From the NCBI GenBank assembly GCA_030842085.1, contig JAUUSE010000033.1:1-19661 (forward strand): a DNA stretch of 19,661 nt. Direction: 5' to 3'. The number at the start of each line of letters is the position of its first letter. Within the stretch, counting starts at the first letter, position 1. This document shows positions 1 through 7,978 of this stretch, in pieces. The DNA is from Timburyella sp030842085. Its GTDB lineage: Bacteria > Bacillota > Clostridia > Oscillospirales > Acutalibacteraceae. Position numbers and translations under genes: made by a program. The notes beneath the pieces were generated by a model. It saw only the letters and a list, made by a program, of their open reading frames with translations. It was not told the origin of the DNA and ran no database searches.

Positions 1-6
1 ATATGT

Positions 7-83
7 GGCGGTATAGCTCAGTTGGCTAGAGCATTCGGTTCATACCCGAAGTGTCGTTGGTTCAAATCCGACTACCGCTACCA
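7..83 (+). tRNA. tRNA-Met (anticodon CAT), elongator type
   Basis: The sequence folds as a 77-nt cloverleaf with an encoded 3' CCA. The acceptor arms GGCGGTA and TACCGCT pair over 7 bp with one G-U at the end. The anticodon stem TTCGG/CCGAA encloses the loop TTCATAC, giving anticodon CAT, and the T arm carries GGTTCAAATCC. The anticodon stem lacks the three consecutive G-C pairs typical of initiator tRNA, so this is elongator Met. A tRNA-Ile read through lysidine-modified CAT cannot be excluded by eye. It lies 15 bases before tRNA-Glu and is probably co-transcribed with it from a promoter left of the window. Confidence 0.95.
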
Positions 84-98
84 TTTTTTTATAATAGC

Positions 99-173
99 GG
101 CCCGGTGGTCAAGCGGCTAAGACACCGCCCTTTCACGGCGGTAACACGGGTTCGATTCCCGTCCGGGTCACCA
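99..173 (+). tRNA. tRNA-Glu (anticodon TTC)
   Basis: A 75-nt cloverleaf with an encoded CCA. The acceptor arms GGCCCGG and CCGGGTC pair, the anticodon stem CCGCC/GGCGG encloses CTTTCAC (anticodon TTC), and the T loop is GGTTCGATTCC. No clear Rho-independent terminator follows before the epimerase gene at 262, so read-through into that gene is possible. Confidence 0.96.
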
Positions 174-261
174 TGCTTAAGGGGTGAGGTTTAGGTTGTC
201 TTTACAAGCTATCCTTACTCCTTTTGTCTTTTGACAGAATAATAAGACAGGAGAGATTAAA

Positions 262-1482
262 TTGGATAAAAAGAAGATATCAGAGCTTCGTCAGTTTTAC
301 CATGAGCAGCTGCTTGACGACTGTATACCATTTTGGATGAAGAGCGATTTGCTGGATAAGGAGTACGGCGGTTACATATCGTCGGTAGACCGCGAGGGCA
401 AGTGCTATAACGACGACAAATCAGTGTGGTTTGCCGGCCGCGGACTATGGACTTTTTCTGCGCTTTGTAACCGCTACGGCAAGCGCGACGAATGGGTAGA
501 GGCTGCAAAGCTCGGCAAAGACTTCCTTGAAAAATACTGCGTAGATTCCGACGGCAGAATGTTCTTCCAGACGACACGCGACGGCCGTCCGCTGCGTAAG
601 CGCAGATATATGTTTTCTGAGAGCTTTTATGTCGTCGGCATGGCGGAATACGGCGCGGCAATGGACGACGAGGATGCGCTCCAAAAGGCCGAGGCCTGCT
701 TTGACCTTATGCTCCGCATGTATAACGACCCCAGTGTTGACCCGTTTAAAATAACGCCTAAATCATATGCTTCTACACGCAGCGAGCGCGCTGCGGCGGT
801 GCCGATGGTAATGGTAAGCTCGGCACAGATACTGCGCCGCTGCATACCCGAAAAGGCGGCTTATTATTCCGAAATAGTCAAGCAGATGGCTGATGATATA
901 TTTAAATATCACTATAAGCCGGATATGCAGTGCTCGCTTGAGACGGTGCGCAGCGACGGCGGCTTTATTGATAATCCTGCCGGCCGTACCGTTAACCCGG
1001 GACACTCAATGGAAAACTCCTGGTTTTTAATGAACGAGGGCATTTACAGCGGCGACAAGGAGATAATAGACAAGGCGCTTAAACTGCTCGACTGGATGCT
1101 GGAGCTCGGCTGGGACAAAGAATATGGCGGTTTCTACTATTATGTAGACATAAAGGGACGTCCCTGCGAGCAGTTAGAGTACGATATGAAGCTGTGGTGG
1201 GTGCATAACGAGGCGCTTATAGCTACGCTTATGGCTTATGGGCTTACAAAGGATGAGAAATACTGGCAGTGGTTTGAGCGCATACATGAATATGCTTTCT
1301 CGCACTTCCATGACAAGGAATACGGCGAATGGTACGGATATCTGCACCGTGACGGTACTGTATCGCACACGCAGAAGGGTTCTATGTGGAAAGGACCATA
1401 TCACCTGCCGCGTGCGCTTATGACATGTGAGAAGCTTCTGTCTATGTTAGAAAATGACGAGCCGATTAAGCCGGTGCTTTAA
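262..1482 (+). CDS. N-acylglucosamine 2-epimerase (AGE) family protein
   Basis: This 406-residue protein has the length and motifs of the AGE/RnBP (alpha/alpha)6-barrel family, cytoplasmic enzymes that epimerise sugars at C2 (N-acetylglucosamine/N-acetylmannosamine, cellobiose or mannose, depending on the member). Visible landmarks are the FAGRGLW segment (Arg60), NPGHSMENSWFL (His248, Glu251), KLWWVHNEAL (310-319) and WKGPYHLPRA (His381). His248 and His381 are the positions expected for the two catalytic histidines. There is no signal peptide. The start is a TTG with AGGAGAG six bases upstream; the next in-frame ATG (residue 26) would cut off conserved N-terminal sequence. It is followed after 8 bases by rnhA, so the two are probably co-transcribed. 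The substrate cannot be assigned: with no sialic-acid genes nearby, cellobiose 2-epimerase is as plausible as an amino-sugar epimerase. Confidence 0.88.
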   Translation: MDKKKISELRQFYHEQLLDDCIPFWMKSDLLDKEYGGYISSVDREGKCYNDDKSVWFAGRGLWTFSALCNRYGKRDEWVEAAKLGKDFLEKYCVDSDGRMFFQTTRDGRPLRKRRYMFSESFYVVGMAEYGAAMDDEDALQKAEACFDLMLRMYNDPSVDPFKITPKSYASTRSERAAAVPMVMVSSAQILRRCIPEKAAYYSEIVKQMADDIFKYHYKPDMQCSLETVRSDGGFIDNPAGRTVNPGHSMENSWFLMNEGIYSGDKEIIDKALKLLDWMLELGWDKEYGGFYYYVDIKGRPCEQLEYDMKLWWVHNEALIATLMAYGLTKDEKYWQWFERIHEYAFSHFHDKEYGEWYGYLHRDGTVSHTQKGSMWKGPYHLPRALMTCEKLLSMLENDEPIKPVL

Positions 1483-1490
1483 GCTGACGC

Positions 1491-1937
1491 ATGAAGAAGC
1501 TTGAAATGTTTACCGACGGCGCCTGCTCCGGCAATCCCGGACCGGGTGGTTACGGCACGATTCTTCGCTATAACGGCTTTGAGAAAGAAATAAGCGGCGG
1601 CGAAGCGAATACAACAAACAACCGTATGGAGCTTATGGCGGTTATTGCGGGACTTCAGGCGCTGAAAGAGCCGTGCAGCATTACGCTCTATACCGACTCA
1701 AAATATGTCGCAGACGGCATAGCTAAAGGCTGGGCGGCATCATGGCGGGCGAGGGGCTGGAAAAAGTCAGACAAAAGTCCTGCGCTCAACCCTGATTTAT
1801 GGGGTCAGCTGCTCGATTTGCTTGAGGAGCATGACGTCAAGATTATATGGGTAAAGGGACATGCAGGCCACAGGGAAAATGAACGATGTGACGAAATGGC
1901 GGTAGCCCAGTCTAAAAAATATGCCGCGAAGCAATGA
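1491..1937 (+). CDS. rnhA: Ribonuclease HI
   Basis: A 148-residue RNase HI, which cleaves the RNA strand of RNA-DNA hybrids such as R-loops and replication primers using two metal ions. The full catalytic set is present at near-E. coli spacing: Asp9 (FTDGACSGNPG), Glu47 (TNNRMELMAV), Asp69 (YTDSKYV), His124 (WVKGHAGH) and Asp134 (ERCDEMA). The basic GWKKSDKSPALNPDLW segment (about 89-104) corresponds to the substrate-handling protrusion found in E. coli-type enzymes. Length and start match the family. It lies 8 bases after the epimerase stop with no good Shine-Dalgarno of its own, so translation may be coupled to the upstream gene. A long hairpin follows 40 bases after the stop. Confidence 0.96.
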   Translation: MKKLEMFTDGACSGNPGPGGYGTILRYNGFEKEISGGEANTTNNRMELMAVIAGLQALKEPCSITLYTDSKYVADGIAKGWAASWRARGWKKSDKSPALNPDLWGQLLDLLEEHDVKIIWVKGHAGHRENERCDEMAVAQSKKYAAKQ

Positions 1938-1976
1938 TGAGGCGTCGTATAAAAAGATGCTCTACTTGAAAATCAG

Positions 1977-2020
1977 GGTGCAGACATGTATTATTATATA
2001 TGTCTGCACCTTTGCTGTTT
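1977..2020 (+). terminator. Probable terminator after rnhA
   Basis: GGTGCAGACAT (1977-1987) and ATGTCTGCACC (2000-2010) form a perfect 11-bp stem that extends inward to about 15 bp with a tetraloop. The 3' side has only a broken T-rich run (TTTGCTGTTT), so termination may be partial. The position fits the end of the epimerase-rnhA transcript. Confidence 0.65.
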
Positions 2021-2164
2021 GATAGGGCTGTTAGACGTGCGGCAAATGGCATTATATTAAGGGCGGTGCTTTATTGCACAATTTGCGGCAGTGCCTTAAC
2101 CATCTACCATTAACTGTTTGCCGGATATCGCGTGCAGCGACTTAAGGGGCAATCATCGCCGAAT
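2021..2164. other. Non-coding spacer with a weak hairpin
   Basis: I see no gene between rnhA and the thioesterase (1938-2291). Besides the terminator, this part holds TTAAGG (2057-2062) pairing with CCTTAA (2094-2099) around a smaller GTGC/GCAC hairpin, with no T tract. It has no assignable function. Confidence 0.4.
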
Positions 2165-2194
2165 TTGCGGAGGTTTGGATGAGGTGAATATAAT
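2165..2194 (+). promoter_or_regulatory. Candidate promoter for the thioesterase gene
   Basis: TTGCGG (2165-2170) and a perfect TATAAT (2189-2194) are separated by 18 bases, about 98 bases before the ATG at 2292. The -35 element matches only partly. Confidence 0.45.
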
Positions 2195-2291
2195 AAATCT
2201 ATAAGCGTAATGGCACGGCCAAAGCGGCTGATTAGAGGCTTTGCCGGCGCGGCGTCTGCGGATACTGTTAAATAAAGGAATGATAAGGATA

Positions 2292-2705
2292 ATGAATAAT
2301 GCCAAAATTGATGCAATAAAAGAATTTTTTACAAAAGACAGGTTTGCAACAGATATGGGTGCTCAAATAGATTGGGTGAAGGACGGCTGCGCCGAATGCA
2401 GTCTGGTGATAGCCGACGGCCATAAAAATGCCGGCGGCGCCGTTCAGGGCGGAGCTATTTTTACCCTTGCAGATTTTGCATTTGCAGTAGCGGCCAATTC
2501 TCTCGGCAAAATGACGGTGTCTGTAAATAACAGCATTTCGTTTATAAGCGCATCTAAGGGCAAAAAGCTTATTGCAAAAGCGACACGGCTTTCGAACAGC
2601 AAACGTCTGTGCTTTTATAATGTAAGCGTCACCGACGATACAGGCGCTTTAATCGCTGATATGTCGGTCACAGGATATATAAAAGATATTGAGATGCCAT
2701 TTTAG
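2292..2705 (+). CDS. PaaI-like hotdog-fold thioesterase
   Basis: A 137-residue single-hotdog protein of the PaaI/YdiI type, which hydrolyse acyl- or aryl-CoA thioesters as cytoplasmic multimers. The diagnostic stretch is GGAIFTLADFAFAVAANS (residues 53-70), the hotdog helix carrying Asp61, which corresponds to the catalytic aspartate of PaaI. The histidine that usually precedes the GG pair is Gln52 here. The start at 2292 is chosen because family members begin close to the IKEFFxKDRFA segment. AAGG lies rather close (3 bases) and AAAGGA rather far (12 bases), so translation may be weak; in-frame ATG 2280 is a possible alternative. It is flanked by a candidate promoter and an unrelated convergent gene, so it looks monocistronic, and the neighbours do not reveal its substrate. 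There are no phenylacetate genes here. Confidence 0.85.
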   Translation: MNNAKIDAIKEFFTKDRFATDMGAQIDWVKDGCAECSLVIADGHKNAGGAVQGGAIFTLADFAFAVAANSLGKMTVSVNNSISFISASKGKKLIAKATRLSNSKRLCFYNVSVTDDTGALIADMSVTGYIKDIEMPF

Positions 2706-3001
2706 CGCAGCGCCATTGTAAATCGATTGCTGCGCTGATTATAAATTAAAAGCGTGTTTCCCATTCGCAAAATAACAGCTAAATTCAACTGGCACCTTGA
2801 TGCGCACAAAGCGTACAAGCCCATAAATACTCGCTGGAAATTAGCCCTTGCATAAGAGAAGATGTCATCATGCGTCAACCGGCAACTAACAGGGTAGAAG
2901 CATATATTGACAACGTCTGACATCTGATTTTGCAAAGTCATTGCTTGCACTTCTTGTATTTTTGAAGTGTAAGCAGCGATGTTATATAACGGAGCATAAG
3001 C
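2706..3001. other. Gene-less spacer between convergent genes
   Basis: Just after the thioesterase stop, AGCGCAGC (2704-2711) and GCTGCGCT (2729-2736) form an 8-bp stem with no T run, a possible weak terminator. The rest holds a minus-strand open frame of 82 codons (2702-2950) with no recognisable motif, which I do not call. No promoter or RNA gene is obvious. Confidence 0.4.
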
Positions 3002-3034
3002 ATAATAAAAAGGCCGCCAGTTTTTGGCGGCCTT
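3002..3034 (-). terminator. Rho-independent terminator of secA
   Basis: AAGGCCGCCA (3010-3019) and TGGCGGCCTT (3025-3034) form a 10-bp GC-rich stem with a 5-nt loop. Read on the minus strand it is followed by a TTTTTATTATG run. It lies 35 bases beyond the secA stop. An A/T-rich stretch on the other side could let it act in both directions, also serving the thioesterase transcript. Confidence 0.88.
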
Positions 3035-3068
3035 AAAAAATTATAATTTTTTCAGTAAAAAGATGAAA

Positions 3069-5828
3069 TTAGTCTTCAGCATCATCTTTAAATTTATCCT
3101 TGCCGCAGCAGCGCTTATACTTCTTGCCGGAGCCGCACGGACAAGGGCTGTTTTTACCGACAATGCCTTTCCTAACAGTCTTGGAATGCCCAGCGTCGGA
3201 ATCGTCGCCGCCGCTCTCGCCGGTTACTTTAGCAACCTGCTCGCGCTTGACTTCCTCCTGACGGCGGACCTGTACGGTGAATATCATCTTTGTGGTATCT
3301 TCCCTTATGGACTCCGTCATCTCGTTAAACATGTCGTAGCCCTCGTTGCGGTATTCGACAACCGGGTCGTGCTGACCATATGCACGTAGATGTATGCCTC
3401 TTCTCAGCTCATCCATGGCGTCGATGTGGTCCATCCAGTGACTGTCGACGCAGCGCAGCAGAACAACGCGCTCAATCTCGCGCATAAGCTCGCTGCTAAA
3501 GGCGGCCTCTCTCTCGGCGTATATTTCATGCGCACGCTCGGTAAGCTCACTTATAATATCGTCTTTGGTGATGTTATTGAGCTCAGACGATGTGTATTTA
3601 AAGTCCTCTGGCTTTGTTATCCAGCCAAGGAAGTAATCGCGCAGGCTGGCAAAGTTCCAATCCTCAACAGTGTCGCCGGAGAGGAAATTGTCGCACTTGT
3701 CCTTAATGGTTTCATCAACCATGTTCATTATAGAATCATGCAGATTTTCGCCGTTGAGCACCTTGTCGCGCTGCGAGTATATAAGCTCGCGCTGCTTGTT
3801 CATTACGTCGTCGAAGTCAAGCACACTCTTTCTGGCGGCGAAGTTGCGGGACTCGACCTTGCGCTGAGCGCTTTCTATTGTGTTTGAAAGCATTTTTGCC
3901 TCAAGCGGAGTATCCTCGTCAACCTTAAGGGCTTCCATCATCTTATACATGCGCTCGCCGCCAAACAGACGCATCAAGTCGTCCTCCGCCGATATATAGA
4001 AACGGCTTTCACCCGGGTCGCCCTGACGGCCGGCGCGTCCGCGCAGCTGATTGTCTATACGGCGGGAGTCGTGACGCTCGGTACCTATTATAAAGAGTCC
4101 GCCGGCTGCCTTGACTTCCTCAGCCTCTCCCTTAATCTCTTCCTTATATTTTTGTTCAAGCTCGGCAAAAAGCCTGCGAGCCTCTATTATTTCCTCATTA
4201 TCGGTATCACCGAAAGCAGTGGCTTCAGTAATAAGCTCTTCCGGAATTTGCCGGCGGCGCATTTCGTTTAGCGCCATATATTCGGGGTTGCCGCCCAAGA
4301 CAATGTCAGTACCGCGTCCCGCCATGTTTGTGGCTATGGTTACGGCTCCTTTCTTGCCGGCCTGCGCTACTATCTGCGCTTCCTTTTCATGGAATTTCGC
4401 ATTCAGAACCTCGTGCTTAATACCGCGGCGCTTAAGCAAACCGCTTAAATACTCCGACTTCTCTATCGATATCGTGCCGACCAGCACCGGCTGACCTTTC
4501 TTGTGGCACTCCTCAACCTGATTTATAACGGCGTTGAACTTGCCTTTCTCTGTCTTATATATAGCGTCGTGATGGTCAATGCGTATCATCGGCTTGTTTG
4601 TGGGAATTTCCACAACGTCGAGCTTATATATCTCCTGGAACTCCGATGCTTCCGTCATCGCCGTACCCGTCATACCTGACAGCTTTGTGTACATACGGAA
4701 GTAATTCTGGAAAGTTATTGTCGCAAGCGTTTTAGACTCGTTTTCAATCTTAACGCCTTCTTTAGCTTCAATAGCCTGATGCAGGCCCTCGTTATAACGG
4801 CGGCCGAGCATAAGACGTCCGGTAAATTCATCAACGATTATTACTTCGTTGTCCTTCACGACATAATCAACGTCGCGCTGCATTATACCGTGAGCGCGTA
4901 TGGCCTGATTTATGTGGTGCGCTATTGTGATGTTGTCAGGGTCGTTAAGATTTTCTATATTAAAGTAAGCTTCGGCCTTTTTAACACCAGACGGAGTAAG
5001 AGTACAGGATTTAGCCTTTTCATCGACGATATAGTCGCCGTCATAAAGCTCGTCATTGTCCTGTTTGTCGTCCAGCTCCGCTACCTTAACCATTTTAAGA
5101 GAGCGGGCAAATTTATCCGCCTTATAATAAAGGTCGTTGGACTTTTCGCCCTGGCCGGAAATTATAAGCGGAGTACGCGCCTCGTCTATAAGTATCGAGT
5201 CGACCTCGTCGACAATAGCGTAGTTGTGGCCGCGCTGAACCTTGTTTTCCTTATAAAGCACCATGTTGTCGCGCAGATAGTCAAATCCCAGCTCGTTGTT
5301 TGTACCGTATGTAATATCGGCGGCATAGGCCTTGCGGCGCTCCTCATTGCTAAGCCCGTGAACAATAAGTCCAACGCTCAGCCCCAAAAAGCGGTATACC
5401 TTTCCCATCCACTCAGAGTCGCGGCGGGCAAGATAGTCGTTGACGGTAACTATATGCACGCCTTTGCCGGACAACGCATTAAGATAGGCGGGAAGCGTCT
5501 CAGTCAGAGTTTTACCTTCACCAGTTTTCATTTCCGCAATACGGCCCTGATGCAGTATAATTCCGCCCAGCAGCTGCACAGGGAAAGGACGCATATTCAG
5601 TACTCTGTAGCAGGCCTCGCTGCAGACAGCGAAAGCTTCCGGCAATATGCTGTCAAGCGAACGACCGTTTTGTATGTCATCCTTAAAGCTCGCCGTCATC
5701 TCGCGCAGCTCGTCGTCCGTCATTTCCTTAAACTTATCCTCAAGCTTAAGAATTTCATCTCGTAGGGGTATTATCCTTTTAAGCTCGCGCTTGCTGTAAT
5801 CCCCAAATATAGCTTTTATAAGCCCCAC
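3069..5828 (-). CDS. secA: Protein translocase ATPase SecA
   Basis: SecA drives unfolded secretory proteins through SecYEG by ATP hydrolysis. The 919-residue product has the usual order: N-terminal MGLIKAIFGDYS, Walker A MKTGEGKT (100-107), DEVD box (207-210) followed by LIDEARTPLIISG, the second motor domain (MAGRGTDIVLGGN, GRAGRQGDPG), helical scaffold and wing domains, and a C-terminal SEC-C zinc motif CPCGSGKKYKRCC (896-908; Cys896, 898, 907, 908) expected to bind SecB/phospholipid or ribosome partners. I place the start at GTG 5828 because AGAGGTGA lies just upstream and family members begin MG-L-IFG. A GTG at 5843 is in frame but lies upstream of that ribosome site and would absorb it. 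It lies downstream of the M16 peptidase with a likely promoter of its own at 5928-5957 and a strong terminator after it. Confidence 0.98.
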   Translation of the reverse strand: MGLIKAIFGDYSKRELKRIIPLRDEILKLEDKFKEMTDDELREMTASFKDDIQNGRSLDSILPEAFAVCSEACYRVLNMRPFPVQLLGGIILHQGRIAEMKTGEGKTLTETLPAYLNALSGKGVHIVTVNDYLARRDSEWMGKVYRFLGLSVGLIVHGLSNEERRKAYAADITYGTNNELGFDYLRDNMVLYKENKVQRGHNYAIVDEVDSILIDEARTPLIISGQGEKSNDLYYKADKFARSLKMVKVAELDDKQDNDELYDGDYIVDEKAKSCTLTPSGVKKAEAYFNIENLNDPDNITIAHHINQAIRAHGIMQRDVDYVVKDNEVIIVDEFTGRLMLGRRYNEGLHQAIEAKEGVKIENESKTLATITFQNYFRMYTKLSGMTGTAMTEASEFQEIYKLDVVEIPTNKPMIRIDHHDAIYKTEKGKFNAVINQVEECHKKGQPVLVGTISIEKSEYLSGLLKRRGIKHEVLNAKFHEKEAQIVAQAGKKGAVTIATNMAGRGTDIVLGGNPEYMALNEMRRRQIPEELITEATAFGDTDNEEIIEARRLFAELEQKYKEEIKGEAEEVKAAGGLFIIGTERHDSRRIDNQLRGRAGRQGDPGESRFYISAEDDLMRLFGGERMYKMMEALKVDEDTPLEAKMLSNTIESAQRKVESRNFAARKSVLDFDDVMNKQRELIYSQRDKVLNGENLHDSIMNMVDETIKDKCDNFLSGDTVEDWNFASLRDYFLGWITKPEDFKYTSSELNNITKDDIISELTERAHEIYAEREAAFSSELMREIERVVLLRCVDSHWMDHIDAMDELRRGIHLRAYGQHDPVVEYRNEGYDMFNEMTESIREDTTKMIFTVQVRRQEEVKREQVAKVTGESGGDDSDAGHSKTVRKGIVGKNSPCPCGSGKKYKRCCGKDKFKDDAED

Positions 5829-5927
5829 AAAATCACCTCTCACCGGCAGGCCGGTTTATTATATTTTATATGCGCTTTTGCATAAACAATTTTAATAAAT
5901 ATTGCCTTTTAACAAAGACTAAAATTT

Positions 5928-5957
5928 ATTATACCATAAGATTCGCTAATTTAAAGT
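5928..5957 (-). promoter_or_regulatory. Candidate secA promoter with extended -10
   Basis: On the minus strand TATAAT (5933-5928) is preceded by TGG, giving an extended -10, with a weak TTTAAA-like -35 about 16 bases further upstream. Transcription would begin near 5921, giving a leader of about 90 bases. A second TATAAT-like site lies closer to the gene, near 5858-5865. No hairpin terminator is visible between the M16 stop and this site, so read-through from the peptidase is also possible. Confidence 0.55.
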
Positions 5958-5965
5958 ATATTTTG

Positions 5966-7480
5966 TTAATAATTATACTTATAAGCTTTTTCAATTATTT
6001 TTTTATAAAAACCCTCTGATTCGGCTTGACCAGCGACAGCTATGTGTATTTTGTTTATATCAATAATCCTATCAGCAATTAATTTTATTTGCTGTAAAGT
6101 AACGGCGTCTATCTTTGACATAACGATATCCTCATCCTCCACGCATCCGTCGATAAGCAGGCTATGCCCAAAGCTTGAAGAGCGTGCAGAAGTGCTTTCA
6201 AGCGACATAGCAATGCTCGATTTAAGCTGCTGCTTGGAACGGGTTAACTCCGCTTCAGTTATACTTGACTTCAGTGTTAGCAGAATTTTAAGCGATTCAT
6301 CTATAACCCTGCCCTGGTTGTCATGAGACACACCTGCCGATACTCCAAAAACGCCGGCGCCGATGTGCGATGTGTGAAATGAGTATATTGAGTAAGCCAT
6401 ACCCAGCTCTTCGCGTATTCGGCGGTTAAGCCTTGACGAAGAGCTTGCTCCCGCTATTGACGACATAAGTGCCGCTGCATACCTGGCCTCATCGTTTACC
6501 TGAAGTCCCGGAAATGCTATTATCAGGTTTGTCTGCTCAAAATCGTGATTATAAAGCGATATGCTACTATGAAATTTTGGAAATACGTCGCTGCTTTTTG
6601 CAGTTATTGCGTAATCAGAAAGTAGGTGTTGGGCAGCATTTTTACATAAATCTGCTAACGTACAGTTTTGTACTGAGATATCGCCGGATTTGTATGGCAT
6701 TATATCCAGACCATCTAAGCATAAAGACGGCTGTACGGTATTTTCAGCAATTTGTCCCATAATATTGGTATTACCAATGCTGCCAAGCTTTGGTACAGAA
6801 AAAGATGACAGCTTATGCTGCGAGATATCATTTTCTTTAAATTCATTATCTTCATGCCTAAGGGTACCGAGAGCCTTTTCTATAATTTTATATACTCTAT
6901 CTTTGTCAAATCTGCCGCTTACTGCAATAGTCATATTATCGGGAGTATAATACTTTTTCATAAAATTGGTAATGTCATCGCGCGAAAGGCTGTTTACAGA
7001 AACGCGGTTTCCTATTATAGGCCTGCCTAAAGAACTTTTTGGCCATATACCAGAGCACATTAAATCAAAGCAGACGTCTTCAGGACTGTCCTCATACATC
7101 CCTATTTCCTCGCAGATAACACCCTTTTCCGTATTTATATCCGCTTCTTTAAAGGAGGAGTAAAGCAGCATGTCAAGAACTATTTCAAGTGCCGTTTCAA
7201 TGTGGCATGACAATGCCTGAGTGTAAACACAAGTGTATTCCTTAGTGGTAAATGCATTGAGCCGTCCTCCTATTTCATCCATCTGCTCGGCAATGTCTGT
7301 ACAAGAGCGATGAGTAGTGCCCTTAAAGAGCATGTGCTCAATAAAATGTGATACGCCGGCATATTTTTCAGGCTCATACCTTGAGCCGCAGCCTATGTAT
7401 ATGTTTACGGCGGCTGAACGCATATGCTCGTTTTCATCAAAAACTATTTTTAACCCGTTTTTTAGCGAGATTATTTCCAT
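5966..7480 (-). CDS. M16 family zinc metallopeptidase (YmxG/MlpA-like)
   Basis: A 504-residue insulinase/pitrilysin-type peptidase. It has the inverted zinc motif HFIEH (His45, Glu48, His49), the distal glutamate in EEIGMYED (Glu124/125), LGRPIIG (151-157), and the second-domain segment SRLNRRIREELGMAYSIYSF (349-368) that contacts substrate in the family. No signal peptide is seen, so it is probably cytoplasmic. The start is supported by GAGAGG six bases upstream. Bacillus homologues (MlpA/YmxG) also lie just downstream of pnp, so the context supports the assignment. It is longer than the roughly 410-430 residues usual for this subgroup; the excess lies between the two halves, roughly residues 209-315, a region rich in polar residues and cysteines that I do not recognise. 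The physiological substrate is unknown. Confidence 0.93.
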   Translation of the reverse strand: MEIISLKNGLKIVFDENEHMRSAAVNIYIGCGSRYEPEKYAGVSHFIEHMLFKGTTHRSCTDIAEQMDEIGGRLNAFTTKEYTCVYTQALSCHIETALEIVLDMLLYSSFKEADINTEKGVICEEIGMYEDSPEDVCFDLMCSGIWPKSSLGRPIIGNRVSVNSLSRDDITNFMKKYYTPDNMTIAVSGRFDKDRVYKIIEKALGTLRHEDNEFKENDISQHKLSSFSVPKLGSIGNTNIMGQIAENTVQPSLCLDGLDIMPYKSGDISVQNCTLADLCKNAAQHLLSDYAITAKSSDVFPKFHSSISLYNHDFEQTNLIIAFPGLQVNDEARYAAALMSSIAGASSSSRLNRRIREELGMAYSIYSFHTSHIGAGVFGVSAGVSHDNQGRVIDESLKILLTLKSSITEAELTRSKQQLKSSIAMSLESTSARSSSFGHSLLIDGCVEDEDIVMSKIDAVTLQQIKLIADRIIDINKIHIAVAGQAESEGFYKKIIEKAYKYNY

Positions 7481-7927
7481 GTGATACCTCTCAGTGTGTT
7501 TTTCAGTATATTAAGGATAGTCCACAAAAATATAAAACGGCTATACTTAAAAAATAGTACGCTTCTGACAGTCGACGGACAAATGTAAGGGAAGATGTAT
7601 TAATAGCTAATTTTGCCAATGTGATTTTAACCGTTAAAATTCAGAATAACCTTATTAGTAATTATATTGTGCTGGCCATCTATCAAATACATTCTTTATA
7701 TTTAAATACACCGCTGACATATCAGCATAAACAGCGAAATGTTTTTCCATGCTTTGCAGGAATTAATATAAGCAAGAGCAGAACGGACAAAATTCTATAA
7801 ATCGTATTCAGCGGTGCCAATATGAAAATTATGAAATAAATTGTACGAATCAAGTCGGCGGGAATAACCCTTGCATGACAGATTGTTAAAAAGAAGCACT
7901 TTGCTTAAAATCACCATTTTAAACAGC
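7481..7927. other. Gene-less spacer between the pnp terminator and the M16 gene
   Basis: In Bacillus a polysaccharide deacetylase-like gene (ylxY) sits between pnp and the M16 peptidase gene. Here the space holds no open frame with deacetylase motifs on either strand; stops are frequent and composition is AT-rich. I found no convincing promoter for the M16 gene and no repeats or strong hairpins. Confidence 0.45.
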
Positions 7928-7959
7928 AGGAGTTTACCTTTATAAAAAGGTAAACTCCT
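7928..7959 (-). terminator. Hairpin terminator after pnp
   Basis: AGGAGTTTACC (7928-7938) and GGTAAACTCCT (7949-7959) form an 11-bp perfect stem, extending to 14 bp with an ATAA loop, 19 bases beyond the pnp stop. On the minus strand only a poor T run follows (GCTGTTTAAAA). It may act as a processing or mRNA-stabilising hairpin as much as a terminator, leaving some read-through into the M16 gene. Confidence 0.65.
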
Positions 7960-7978
7960 TAAATTTTATGAGAACAAA

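Noticed and set aside
2702..2950. A minus-strand frame of 82 codons after the thioesterase gene
   Set aside because: It has no ribosome site, no recognisable motif and an atypical composition.
4779..5765. A 328-codon open frame antisense to secA on the plus strand
   Set aside because: It lies wholly opposite the strongly supported secA gene, has no ribosome site and no family motif; such frames arise from the codon bias of the real gene.
7481..7927. A decayed polysaccharide deacetylase gene between the M16 gene and pnp
   Set aside because: By eye neither strand retains deacetylase motifs or a long frame; a translated search would be needed to reopen this.
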